From a virus: a stretch of DNA of 36,924 bases. Made by a program: the position numbers and the translations under genes. Below are positions 15,901 through 23,228 of the stretch, in pieces. Position 1 is the first letter of the stretch, and each line of letters begins with the position of its first letter. The notes below the pieces were generated by a model that was given only the letters and a program-made list of their open reading frames with translations, made no database searches and had not been told where the DNA came from. The stretch spans positions 1 through 36,924 of IMG/VR virus record IMGVR_UViG_3300042561_000300. The stretch is one strand, 5' to 3'.

Positions 15901-17174
15901 AAGTATCGCTTTAGAATTGCGTTCACAAAGTAACGAAAACAATCTAAGAAGTCAGCACGCTCGGCAATGTTTTTTCGATTGGTCTTTATGATGCTGCCAT
16001 TGGCATCGCACTGCACTTGCTTCGCATCGAAGACGAATCCCTTGCAGCGCTTTGAGTTCACGCGGATGTCGAGCTTGCGAAGTGCTGCGTTGCAATCGAT
16101 GCGGCTGTTGTAGTGCGTTGGGTTAGCCGGTATCAGGAACTGGCTGTCGCTCATGCCGAGCCGCCGCTTTATCATCGTGTATGCGCTGGAGTTATCTCGC
16201 TGTTGAACCGTGCCACCCTTACCCATCGCATCGCCTGTAATCCTGATGAGCCCCATCGGGATGCCGAGCGCAAGCACAGCATCGCAGAAAGCATCCACGC
16301 TGCCCTTCTCAATCTTTATCTCATCCACCACCACAGCGCCTCTGCCAACGTGCTGAAGCACCAAGGCACACAGCGGGTTAATGTTGAAGTCAACGCTGAT
16401 GTGCACTGGCATGTTGCGGTTGAGCTGCACGCTGTCATCGATGTGCTTATCATCGCTCCACTCATACAGGAACGGATTCGCCACATCGTCCATCACATCC
16501 CAATCGCCCTCCACGAATCGTGCGTACTGCACTGGCGGTAGCTCCTTCAAGCTCTCGAGGTACTCGGCGGGTATGTGCGGGTTATCGGTAATCTTGCTCG
16601 GGATGAATGTCCACCGCTCAGGCAAGGTGCCTTCCTTATAGCGCTCGTAAATGATTGACTTCACCCAGTTGTTCGCCGGGTTGCAAGTTGCCAGGCACAC
16701 GATCGGCGGCTGGCCTATTGCCTTGTTCCAACTTCCGATGCGCTCTTGGACCTTGTAGAATGTTTGCTCTTGCAACTCATTCACCTCATCCAAGCCAGCT
16801 CCATTGACCTCGAGCCCTTTGAATCGGTTGAGGTCCTTGTCATCGTCAAAGCTCTCAGCCATGAATAGCAACTCACTGCCGTTGATGAATGTCACTACTT
16901 GCGTGTCGCGGTTCCAGCTTTCCACGTACTGGTTAACGCCATCGTCAAGTATCGAGTTGAATGATGGAAACGTTGTGCGCTTTAGGTCGGGCAGGCTGCG
17001 GCGAATAATCACCCATCGGCTGCGCGGGTATTGCAGCGCAAGGTAGCTGAGAGTTAGCAACAGCCAATACGTTTTGCCGCCACGAATTGCGCCACCGAAT
17101 ACGATGACACGGTATTGCCCTGACTCAATTGCCTCGAATGCTGTTGTCTGCCTGCCTGTGAGTTCGAAGTTCAT
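15897..17174 (-). CDS. terL: Terminase large subunit
   Basis: The 425-residue product is the packaging motor. Walker A is GGAIRGGKT (residues 27-35), Walker B is GAGLDE (125-130, D129 and E130), and a coupling motif CLATCNP follows near residue 160. The C-terminal RNase H-like nuclease domain shows acidic positions in HISVDFNIN, ITGDAMGKGG and DFLDCFRYF. It cuts concatemeric DNA and drives it through the portal by ATP hydrolysis. The length is normal for a compact terminase. Its ATG overlaps the stop of a 41-residue membrane protein (TAATG). It is separated from the portal by the whole tail cluster, which is unusual. Confidence 0.95.
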   Translation of the reverse strand: MNFELTGRQTTAFEAIESGQYRVIVFGGAIRGGKTYWLLLTLSYLALQYPRSRWVIIRRSLPDLKRTTFPSFNSILDDGVNQYVESWNRDTQVVTFINGSELLFMAESFDDDKDLNRFKGLEVNGAGLDEVNELQEQTFYKVQERIGSWNKAIGQPPIVCLATCNPANNWVKSIIYERYKEGTLPERWTFIPSKITDNPHIPAEYLESLKELPPVQYARFVEGDWDVMDDVANPFLYEWSDDKHIDDSVQLNRNMPVHISVDFNINPLCALVLQHVGRGAVVVDEIKIEKGSVDAFCDAVLALGIPMGLIRITGDAMGKGGTVQQRDNSSAYTMIKRRLGMSDSQFLIPANPTHYNSRIDCNAALRKLDIRVNSKRCKGFVFDAKQVQCDANGSIIKTNRKNIAERADFLDCFRYFVNAILKRYL

Positions 17175-17299
17175 TATTCTTCCTCATCATTCGGGTCGGG
17201 CAGGCAGTCGATAATGTGGCGAAGCACAAGCACCAGGCAGTACGCAAGCCCAACCATGAACAGGGTGAACACCACTCCGATGCTGATTGCTTTAAGCAT
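17174..17299 (-). CDS. 41-residue membrane protein between terminase genes
   Basis: The frame begins MLKAISIGVVFTLFMVGLAY, forming one transmembrane helix (about residues 5-28), and ends with an acidic DPNDEEE tail. The ATG overlaps the small terminase stop by 8 nt and the TAA overlaps the large terminase ATG, so it is embedded in the packaging operon. A role as a holin-like or other small membrane protein is possible but nothing specific is visible. The overlaps and clean hydrophobic profile argue for a real gene. Confidence 0.65.
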   Translation of the reverse strand: MLKAISIGVVFTLFMVGLAYCLVLVLRHIIDCLPDPNDEEE

Positions 17300-17606
17300 T
17301 GCCATCCTCTTTCGTCTTGATGATCACCAACGGCTCGGTGGTCTTTAGCGTGGTCTCATTGGTCTGCTTCGGCTTGCCGTATGCGCGGTCGAGCAACAAC
17401 TCAGCTGCGCGGGTGTCTCCCTTCTTAGCTCTTGCATGCAATGCGTTGAGTATCTCTTCAGCGGCAGTCAGCCCATCCTTGCCTTCCTTGCCGAGCACGT
17501 TAGCCAAAAGCACATGAAGCTCGGGCAGCTTAGGCGGTCGGCCATTAGGGTTGCCGCTTTCGCCCTTCTTGAACTTGGTGTGCTCTGGTGGTATTCCCTT
17601 TGGCAT
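17292..17606 (-). CDS. Terminase small subunit / DUF5681-like DNA-binding protein
   Basis: The 104-residue product carries the FKKGESGNPNGRPPK motif (residues 12-26) of the DUF5681 family, which is common directly upstream of phage large terminases. A helical body follows (LTAAEEILNALHARAKKGDT, AAELLLDRAYGKPK). The basic GNPNGRP stretch probably contacts DNA. Small terminases recognise the packaging start and regulate the large subunit. The upstream sequence is A-rich without a Shine-Dalgarno sequence. Confidence 0.8.
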   Translation of the reverse strand: MPKGIPPEHTKFKKGESGNPNGRPPKLPELHVLLANVLGKEGKDGLTAAEEILNALHARAKKGDTRAAELLLDRAYGKPKQTNETTLKTTEPLVIIKTKEDGNA

Positions 17607-17626
17607 TTTCCCTGATTTTACCCTGT

Positions 17627-17767
17627 TTACCTTCTACGTGCTTTGCGGTACTTCTCAGCCTCAGCCAGTGCGATTGCCTGCGCTTGCTGAGGTGGATATC
17701 CTTCGCCAATTAGCTTGCGGATGTTCATGCTGATTACCTCTTGGCTGTCTCCTTGGAATAGTGGCAT
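17627..17767 (-). CDS. 46-residue conserved phage micro-protein
   Basis: The frame reads MPLFQGDSQEVISMNIRKLI, then GEGYPPQQAQAIALAEAEKY and RKARRR. It matches a short protein type seen in many unrelated phages, with a P-L-x-x-G-x-S-x-E-V-I-S-x-N-I start and a P-x-x-Q-A-x-A-I-A-L-x-x-A core. Its function is unknown; the basic end suggests nucleic-acid binding. The gene sits 3 nt after the previous stop and 20 nt before the small terminase. A weak TAAATTTG lies 6 nt upstream of the ATG, but no -33 element accompanies it. Confidence 0.85.
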   Translation of the reverse strand: MPLFQGDSQEVISMNIRKLIGEGYPPQQAQAIALAEAEKYRKARRR

Positions 17768-17770
17768 AAT

Positions 17771-18154
17771 TTACAAATTTACTAAATTTTCGTACATCTT
17801 CCCCTCTTGCGTGATGTTGATGCTGAAGCCTCGTTCAACAATCTCTTCGTATTGCGATTGGTAGATGAATAAGTCATGCAGGCCACCATCGATGAAAGCC
17901 TTTGCCGTGAAGCCCTCAATGCCGCTTTTGTCAGAGGTTGGCAATAGGATGCCGAGCTTGTACTCGATATCTCGCTCCTTGCTTAAAACAAGTTTGTTGA
18001 TCTTGCTGAACTTGCGCACATCGTCAATGGTAATGCCAACTGCGATGTCATACTCGAGTGCCGGATGCGTTAAGTAACCAAAGTAACAATGGTCGCGCAT
18101 GTACTCAGAGTCGACAAACATGCCGGCTCTGAGTCTGGTGGTTTGGTTAGTCAT
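17771..18154 (-). CDS. Hypothetical 127-residue protein
   Basis: The product is a soluble alpha/beta protein beginning MTNQTTRLRAGMFVDSEYMR. It includes a strand-rich middle (DIAVGITIDDVRKF; EYKLGILLPTSDKSG) and an acidic-aromatic end. The ATG overlaps the previous gene by 8 nt. It is the third gene of the packaging transcript that starts at 18597. No family was recognised. Confidence 0.65.
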   Translation of the reverse strand: MTNQTTRLRAGMFVDSEYMRDHCYFGYLTHPALEYDIAVGITIDDVRKFSKINKLVLSKERDIEYKLGILLPTSDKSGIEGFTAKAFIDGGLHDLFIYQSQYEEIVERGFSINITQEGKMYENLVNL

Positions 18155-18359
18155 CTTTGCGTGAGTGATATCGCATGCAATCTAAATCTATCCAATCAAG
18201 TTCGGGCTCTTCGTCATCGTCATGGATTGGCTCATTGTTCGCTGGAGCATATTGCATGTCTCTGAGATATATTAAGAAATTCGGATGTTCAGTGTTCACT
18301 GTCTCAATCCCGAAGTGCTTAATGCACATCTGTTCTTTGTACTCTAAGTAGTCTGGCAT
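18147..18359 (-). CDS. Hypothetical 70-residue acidic protein
   Basis: The ATG at 18359 (MPDYLEYKEQMCIKHFG) is preferred; an in-frame TTG at 18410 would add 17 residues overlapping the upstream gene but reads poorly. The C-terminal half is very acidic (DDDEEPELDWIDLD), a style seen in small phage DNA mimics or protein-binding peptides. No family was recognised. Confidence 0.6.
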   Translation of the reverse strand: MPDYLEYKEQMCIKHFGIETVNTEHPNFLIYLRDMQYAPANNEPIHDDDEEPELDWIDLDCMRYHSRKDD

Positions 18360-18403
18360 AGTGTGTGTGTTTTGATTGTGTATTGCATTTATCGTGCCAA
18401 AGT

Positions 18404-18592
18404 TCAGCAACCGTGTTCCGGTTCGTGTTTCTTTGGTTTAATGGTCAAGCCGGAAAGATAATTGCGGACCATCATGCGCACGGTCTCTTTTGCTGATAGT
18501 GGAACGCGGAAGGATATCGTTGACATGGCTTCGCCGTACATCGACTTACGCCCGGCACCTGATCGCCTACCGCCTCTTTTTTGTGTGTTCAT
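18404..18592 (-). CDS. Small DNA-binding protein, ribbon-helix-helix-like
   Basis: The 62-residue product starts MNTQKRGGRRSGAGRKSMYG and continues with MSTISFRVPLSAKETVRMMV. A basic G-A-G-R-K-x-x-Y-G-E arm followed by an S-F-R-V-P strand and two helices is the layout of ribbon-helix-helix phage regulators. It is the first gene of the packaging transcript, with TACCTTTG only 4 nt before the ATG. It could control late transcription or help terminase recognise DNA. The function is inferred from fold style only. Confidence 0.65.
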   Translation of the reverse strand: MNTQKRGGRRSGAGRKSMYGEAMSTISFRVPLSAKETVRMMVRNYLSGLTIKPKKHEPEHGC

Positions 18593-18596
18593 TGTG

Positions 18597-18604
18597 CAAA
18601 GGTA
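18597..18604 (-). promoter_or_regulatory. Packaging/tail block promoter, TTTG-N19-TACCTTTG
   Basis: The minus strand shows TTTG, exactly 19 nt, then TACCTTTG, a textbook Bacteroidota promoter. The G of the -7 element is followed by CACA and the ATG at 18592, so the transcript should start at or next to the initiation codon. It lies between the end of the early genes (stop at 18606) and the start of the packaging genes and probably serves a late transcript. Confidence 0.85.
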
Positions 18605-18605
18605 T

Positions 18606-18842
18606 TTATTTGTTTGTGTTTTGCAAATTAATATTATTCTTGTGCAGAAGCCTCAGCCAGTTCAATGCCTTAATCGTGTATGTGCGATGCACTGATGTGC
18701 CATGCTCAGCTATTGTCAGATACCTCGCAAGCGATTTGTGCGCCTGTTGCGTTGAGGTGTAAGTTAGCGGCCCATCCACAAGCGTTGCCTCATCTGGAAG
18801 CATATCGGTCATGTAGTGAATTATCTTGTCATACTTAGTCAT
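18606..18842 (-). CDS. Hypothetical 78-residue protein
   Basis: The product is a helical, basic protein (MTKYDKIIHYMTDMLPDEAT; SLARYLTIAEHGTSVHRTYT). The pattern of short helices with an intervening turn could fit a small winged or other helix-turn-helix domain, but no firm match was seen. It overlaps the nuclease gene by 8 nt at its start and is the last gene before the packaging promoter. Function unknown. Confidence 0.6.
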   Translation of the reverse strand: MTKYDKIIHYMTDMLPDEATLVDGPLTYTSTQQAHKSLARYLTIAEHGTSVHRTYTIKALNWLRLLHKNNINLQNTNK

Positions 18843-19161
18843 GGTTTATGATGTTTAAGAATTCTTCTTCGTTTCGCACTATGTGGTACTCATGGCCGAG
18901 TGATCGGCAAATCTTTTCAAATCGCTTTTGCTCTTCCGACTGCTTTCCGGTGTCGGTCTTCCATTCAATCCAGCATGTCCGACCTTCCGGTTTCAGGTAG
19001 CACATATCGGCAACGCCAGACACAACTCCCATGGCTTTGTTCATTGCACCTTTGATGCCGTTCTCGCTGTTATTATTGATGGCAAATACTCTTCCACGCA
19101 AGTCGGGGCGGGCGTTCCATAGGTTTGTGAATGCTTTAGATTGGGCTTTTACTTCGCTCAT
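18835..19161 (-). CDS. VRR-NUC family nuclease
   Basis: The ATG at 19161 (MSEVKAQSKAFTNLW) gives 108 residues. An in-frame GTG at 19173 lies inside a repeat unit and is less likely. The PD-(D/E)xK core is clear: GVADMCYL with the catalytic Asp, CWIEWKTDTGKQ with E-x-K, and QSEEQKRFE after it. Stand-alone VRR-NUC proteins in phages are thought to resolve branched DNA or trim replication intermediates. It lies beside the repeat array and the primase-helicase, consistent with replication or recombination. Confidence 0.88.
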   Translation of the reverse strand: MSEVKAQSKAFTNLWNARPDLRGRVFAINNNSENGIKGAMNKAMGVVSGVADMCYLKPEGRTCWIEWKTDTGKQSEEQKRFEKICRSLGHEYHIVRNEEEFLNIINHD

Positions 19162-19164
19162 AAT

Positions 19165-19454
19165 TGTTGCCACTTAGTAAGGTGGCAACAAGGTTGTACA
19201 GCCCAAAAATCTTCTGTATCGCAATCGCTGCAATGATTACAGCGATTTGTTGCCACTTGAGCCAAAAAAAGCCCTGTTAGTATAATATGTGTGTGTGTGT
19301 GCATGTGTGTGTGTGTGTGTGTATAAATATTGTTAAGGTATGAAAAGTAAGTGGCAACAGTGGCAACAAATGGCTATAAAGCTTGGTATCATTGGGCTTG
19401 AAGTGTTGCCACTTGCTTTTTTGAAGTGGCAACAAAGTGGCAACACTGGCAACA
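19165..19454. repeat. Iteron-like GTGGCAACA array, candidate replication origin
   Basis: The 290-bp region holds eight exact copies of the 9-mer GTGGCAACA: plus at 19182, 19351, 19360, 19426 and 19437; minus at 19165, 19248 and 19404 (left ends). A ninth copy at 19446 differs at its first base. Copies at 19351/19360 and 19437/19446 are directly tandem. The array also includes an inverted repeat AATCGCTG/CAGCGATT (19223-19247), an A7 tract, a TG microsatellite and AT-rich patches. It fills the gap between the primase-helicase and the VRR-NUC gene. Iterons plus AT-rich DNA next to replication genes suggest an origin; a repressor-binding cluster is the alternative. Confidence 0.75.
19288..19322. 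repeat. TG dinucleotide microsatellite
   Basis: A run of about 17 TG units, interrupted once by CA at 19302-19303, lies in the centre of the iteron-like array. Alternating purine-pyrimidine DNA of this kind can adopt non-B structure and is prone to length change. It is flanked by AT-rich segments on both sides. Confidence 0.9.
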
Positions 19455-19456
19455 TA

Positions 19457-21580
19457 TCACATCGGATTTTTATTGATAAAGTACATTCTAACAATCGAAT
19501 TTCCACGGCGTTTGCGGTCTTGCGTATAGCCTAATGAAGTCAATATCGAACCGATACGCTGCGTGTTTAGGTAATTGAACTTTGTCTCAATCATAAGGTA
19601 CTGCTGGATATCGGTTAGCGACATCCACTCGCCATAGCTTTCGGAATTTGCCGGACTCAGCTTCTTGTGGATTAGGTCCTCTTCAGGTGTTGAGTGCTTG
19701 AACGCATCAGTTGATTGGTTGAGCTCTTCGATATCTTGGCGCAATACTGTGTAATCCCAGCCGTTGCGATACATGGCATAAATCTCACGCCATAGGGCAA
19801 CCTTATCGCACTTGTTGTATTCATTTTGGTCAATCCCAAGTATGTGAATAGGTATCTGCCTACGGTTGCCAGTTGGATCGTTGAGTATCTGCGTTTCGTT
19901 CGATGTACCGCAGAACACTGCAAGCCTACGAAGGTCGAGCGACACGCGGCCATAGGGTTCGCGCACGTTGATGAACTCCTTCGATGTTAGCTCCTTGAGT
20001 CGCTTCTCTTCCTTTTTGGACTTACCGCCGTATTCATCATCGAGGATAATCAGTTTCAGGCACATAAGAATCTCGTCATCCTTTCCGGCATCCATCTTCG
20101 ACTCAGCGAATAGGTACCTGAGCTGCTTGGGTAGCAAGTAGCGGAACCAGTGTGTCTTTCCTGTGCCTTGCTTCTGACCTGAGAATATCAGCACCAATGG
20201 AGAGTGGTTGCCATAGGCAGATGCTACCACAGAAACCAGCCATTTGCAGATCCACTTATCAGCATTTGGTGTGTCAGTGATTACGCTGTTAAGCAAATGT
20301 GTAAGGTTCGGGCATTCGTCCTCGGTGTGCAGTTCATCTTCAAAGAACTCATGCAGCGGGTTGTATGAGTCGATGCGATTGGAAAAGATAATGGAAGTAA
20401 CCAGGTCTTTTGTGGACTCTTTGAATACGGCTTTGCAATCGAGAAAAATCGAGTTAATGTCACTGTCATCGATGGCCCTTCCGTTGAGTTCAATCTTGCG
20501 CGTAACTACGTTTTTTCTTAGGTCGAAAGTTCGGATAAATGCCGCAATGTCAGCGCTTACGTTCTCCGATTTGAATTTAATATCCTTTGCTACTATCTCA
20601 TTGACAACTTTCGTGCTTTGTTCCGGGCTGATGCCTGCCACTTCGAGGCTGCGCACGATGGCTTCAGGCGAAAGTCCAGCGGCACGTTGCGAGCTCGCAG
20701 CGCGGAGTATCTCCTTGGTCTGCTCGGAGTATGCCTGTATTCCGTTTTGCTTGGCGTGGTAGTAAATGGTTGCTATTGTGGACCGCTTGCCCTTGCTCTC
20801 GCTGTGGTTCTTTAGGCATGCAGTGTACTGGGCATTGCAGTCATCGGAGTTGTATTTGGAAGAGTGCGATGACAGCGTGTGGAAGTAGTCGCGACCACCT
20901 TCGCCAAATTCGGACACCAGTGCGTATGCGATTTGAATCCACTCGGAGTAATCTTCGCAGAGGTTAAGCCCTTTGCGGTCCATCGCGGCGATCATGGCAT
21001 CGAAGTCGGTTTTAACTACCGCTACCTTAGCGAGCTTGCGCTCTTTGGGCTTGGCGAGGTACTTCTTGAACATGACGGCCTTGGTATTGATGTGAATCCA
21101 AGGGTCATAAGAGATGAAGCGAGCACGCGATACGTTCTTTCCGGATTGGTCAACGATGAGCTGGTAGGTGTGGTATAAGTAAGATGCGATGCCATTAAAC
21201 GCATCGAGATGGCGTGTGCCATCGATTTTCACTATCAGGCATAGTCCATGTCCACTGATGGAAGTAAACGCAGCGTAAACGTAAGAATCGCCTTGTACGA
21301 GCTTCTTGGTATCTTCAGGATTGTCGATGTTGTCGATGTCGATGGCAATGAATCCAGAGTGCGCTCGGATGGCATCGTCCTTTCGAGCCGAGAATGAGCC
21401 GCTGATGGTGACAAGCGGTGCGGTTTTCTTGAGCTTGTCACGTTCGGCCTTGTCAGGTGTTGACCTAACTTGCAGAACTATGTCCTGCCATTTGCCTGTT
21501 CTGACTCCTTCCAAAAAGGAACTGAGTTCGATGTCAATGTCTTGATTGTCATAGATGTTTTTGTATTGTGAGATGAGCAT
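19457..21580 (-). CDS. VirE/BT4734-type primase-helicase
   Basis: The 707-residue product combines three parts. Residues about 1-170 match the VirE N-terminal/BT4734-like primase region (FLEGVRTGKWQDIVLQVRST; GFIAIDIDNIDNPEDTKKL). A PriCT-like helical segment follows (EDYSEWIQIAYALVSEFGEG, near 220-260). The C-terminal helicase has Walker A GQKQGTGKTHW (near 470) and Walker B LIILDDEYGG, followed by an arginine-rich sensor region (VSLDLRRLAVFCGTSNETQI). It should prime and unwind phage DNA. Its start overlaps the DEAD/DEAH helicase gene by 103 nt. The stop lies 3 nt from the repeat array, which suggests the array as its target. Confidence 0.88.
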   Translation of the reverse strand: MLISQYKNIYDNQDIDIELSSFLEGVRTGKWQDIVLQVRSTPDKAERDKLKKTAPLVTISGSFSARKDDAIRAHSGFIAIDIDNIDNPEDTKKLVQGDSYVYAAFTSISGHGLCLIVKIDGTRHLDAFNGIASYLYHTYQLIVDQSGKNVSRARFISYDPWIHINTKAVMFKKYLAKPKERKLAKVAVVKTDFDAMIAAMDRKGLNLCEDYSEWIQIAYALVSEFGEGGRDYFHTLSSHSSKYNSDDCNAQYTACLKNHSESKGKRSTIATIYYHAKQNGIQAYSEQTKEILRAASSQRAAGLSPEAIVRSLEVAGISPEQSTKVVNEIVAKDIKFKSENVSADIAAFIRTFDLRKNVVTRKIELNGRAIDDSDINSIFLDCKAVFKESTKDLVTSIIFSNRIDSYNPLHEFFEDELHTEDECPNLTHLLNSVITDTPNADKWICKWLVSVVASAYGNHSPLVLIFSGQKQGTGKTHWFRYLLPKQLRYLFAESKMDAGKDDEILMCLKLIILDDEYGGKSKKEEKRLKELTSKEFINVREPYGRVSLDLRRLAVFCGTSNETQILNDPTGNRRQIPIHILGIDQNEYNKCDKVALWREIYAMYRNGWDYTVLRQDIEELNQSTDAFKHSTPEEDLIHKKLSPANSESYGEWMSLTDIQQYLMIETKFNYLNTQRIGSILTSLGYTQDRKRRGNSIVRMYFINKNPM

Positions 21581-23019
21581 AGTTCTGTGAGTTTGTCTTG
21601 TATGATCTGCCTGTGGTATTGGTCAAAGCGTTTACCCTTTTCGCGGCACCAGAGCCTCGCAAGTTCGTGAATTTCTTTTTCGATTTGTGCGTAGTGCTGA
21701 TGTGTTAGATTGTGAAATATGCGCACAGCCTTGTTAAAAACTTGCTCAATTAACACAAAGAGAGAGCGGTACTCCTTGTTATGTGCCTTTGATTCGATTA
21801 TCTTTTTTACATCAATAGCCTTGCTAACTTGGATGAACTTCTCGATGGCTTCGTCCTTTGGTTTGATTACTTGGAAAGCATGGCCGCAATCGCAAAGGCG
21901 AACAGCGGTGTGCATAAGTGCGCCGCAATCAGGGCATTCTTTCACCGGAGCCACGCCTTCGCCTGGCTTCTTCGGGTTGTGGAAGATATTGCTCCAGTTG
22001 CGAGGCGATGACCAAAGTCCGTGCGTGATGCAGTTCCCACCAAGATCGATGATGGTGAATGCGAGCTTCACGGAATGTGGCCGTGCTCCGCGCCCGCACA
22101 TCTGAAGCCATAAGGGCATTGATGCTGTGGCCTTGTTTACGATTACTGTTTCGATGTCGGGCTGGTCGAATCCGGTAGTGGCGATGCCGATGTTGTTGAG
22201 TATTGCATCTGGCGTGTTGGCAAACCATTGCAGCACCTCAGCCCGATCAGGCGAGTCAGCATCGAGATGGCGCGAGTTGAATCCAGCGGCTTGGAATGCT
22301 GCATTGACGGCCATCGAGTGCTCGACATTGCAATTGAAGATAATTGTCTTTTGGCCGAGTGAGTGCTGCTTGTATGCGTTAACTGTTGTCTCGATGTACT
22401 TAGGCGCTTTGAATGCCGCTGCCATCTGTGCTGCATCGAACTCGCCCGCTTTCATCTTCAGCCTTGCGCGGTCGACAATCTGAGCGGCTGAGTAGGTCAG
22501 CTCTGGGCATAAGTAGCCTTGCTCAATTAGGTCGGGGATATCGATGCCGCACACGATGTCATCAAAGTAGTTGCGCAAGGGATTGGTCTTGCGAGCTGCC
22601 AATGGCGTTGCTGTGAAGCCGATGATGTACTGAGAGGTGAAGTGCTCGATGACCTTGGTGAAGTTGCCGATGTGCACTTCATCGACAATCACCAACCCGA
22701 TGTTAGTGAACTTGTCCAGCCGTTTGTATGCAGTCTCAACCATTGCCACATAAACGCGAGCATGCGGGATTGACTTCATGCCAGCGGTTACAGATTGCGT
22801 GGGTATGCGAATGGCTTTCGTGGCCTGTGCGAGTAGTTCTTCACGATGCACAAGGATTAGGATGTCGCTTGTGTTGCGTGCTGTGAAGCGGTCGCAAATA
22901 GCAGAAAAGCATACCGTCTTGCCTCCACCAGTTGCGAGCTGCGCAACCACCTTGCGATTGCTGCGCAGGCTCGCTGCGATGTTATTGATGAAAGTCTCCT
23001 GATAGGGGCGAAGTGTCAT
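21478..23019 (-). CDS. DEAD/DEAH-box superfamily 2 helicase with C-terminal zinc ribbon
   Basis: The 513-residue product shows motif I QLATGGGKT (27-35), motif II VDEVH (112-116), motif III TATP (136-139) and motif VI QMCGRGARP (near residue 330). This places it with UvrB/RecQ/type III restriction-like SF2 helicases found in phage replication modules. A C4 zinc ribbon follows (CPDCGALMH and CDCGHAF, about 365-385). It probably unwinds or remodels DNA in replication or recombination. It overlaps the 70-residue gene upstream by 4 nt and the primase gene downstream by 103 nt. Confidence 0.9.
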   Translation of the reverse strand: MTLRPYQETFINNIAASLRSNRKVVAQLATGGGKTVCFSAICDRFTARNTSDILILVHREELLAQATKAIRIPTQSVTAGMKSIPHARVYVAMVETAYKRLDKFTNIGLVIVDEVHIGNFTKVIEHFTSQYIIGFTATPLAARKTNPLRNYFDDIVCGIDIPDLIEQGYLCPELTYSAAQIVDRARLKMKAGEFDAAQMAAAFKAPKYIETTVNAYKQHSLGQKTIIFNCNVEHSMAVNAAFQAAGFNSRHLDADSPDRAEVLQWFANTPDAILNNIGIATTGFDQPDIETVIVNKATASMPLWLQMCGRGARPHSVKLAFTIIDLGGNCITHGLWSSPRNWSNIFHNPKKPGEGVAPVKECPDCGALMHTAVRLCDCGHAFQVIKPKDEAIEKFIQVSKAIDVKKIIESKAHNKEYRSLFVLIEQVFNKAVRIFHNLTHQHYAQIEKEIHELARLWCREKGKRFDQYHRQIIQDKLTELCSSHNTKTSMTIKTLTSNSVPFWKESEQANGRT

Positions 23020-23228
23020 GAATCAAGGCGCTTATCCATTGGTATAAAGTCCGAGCCATTGCCATGCACGGTCTTGATGAAATCCACCTCAACCTTTGCT
23101 GAGTTGATGATCGTCTGAGCCACATCGGTGATGGCTTTCGCCTTTTCGATTTCCATGTCACCATCTTTGAGCATTTCGATTACTTCGAATAGATGGTCTC
23201 TTAGGTGTTCAATCTTGTTCCTTGCCAT
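23016..23228 (-). CDS. Conserved 70-residue phage protein
   Basis: The protein begins MARNKIEHLRDHLFEVIEML and continues through DMEIEKAKAITDVAQTIINS to AKVEVDFIKTVHGNGSDF. A helical protein with an E-K-A-K-A-I-x-x-V-A-Q-x-I-I-N-S-A-K-V-E motif of this size is common in phage recombination and replication clusters, with no settled function. It overlaps both neighbours, indicating coupled translation. Confidence 0.75.
   Translation of the reverse strand: MARNKIEHLRDHLFEVIEMLKDGDMEIEKAKAITDVAQTIINSAKVEVDFIKTVHGNGSDFIPMDKRLDS

Noticed and set aside
17773-17780. TAAATTTG just before the 46-residue gene
   Set aside because: It is made of the last codons of the upstream gene and has no -33 element; kept only as a remark on that gene.
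19165-19454. CRISPR-like array
   Set aside because: Repeat units are 9 bp, occur in both orientations and have irregular spacing; there are no spacers of uniform length and no cas genes.
19340-19534. Plus-strand 64-residue frame with repeated WQQ residues
   Set aside because: The WQQ repeats are the translation of the GTGGCAACA units. It has no promoter and overlaps the 3' end of the primase-helicase, so the DNA repeats are the meaningful signal.
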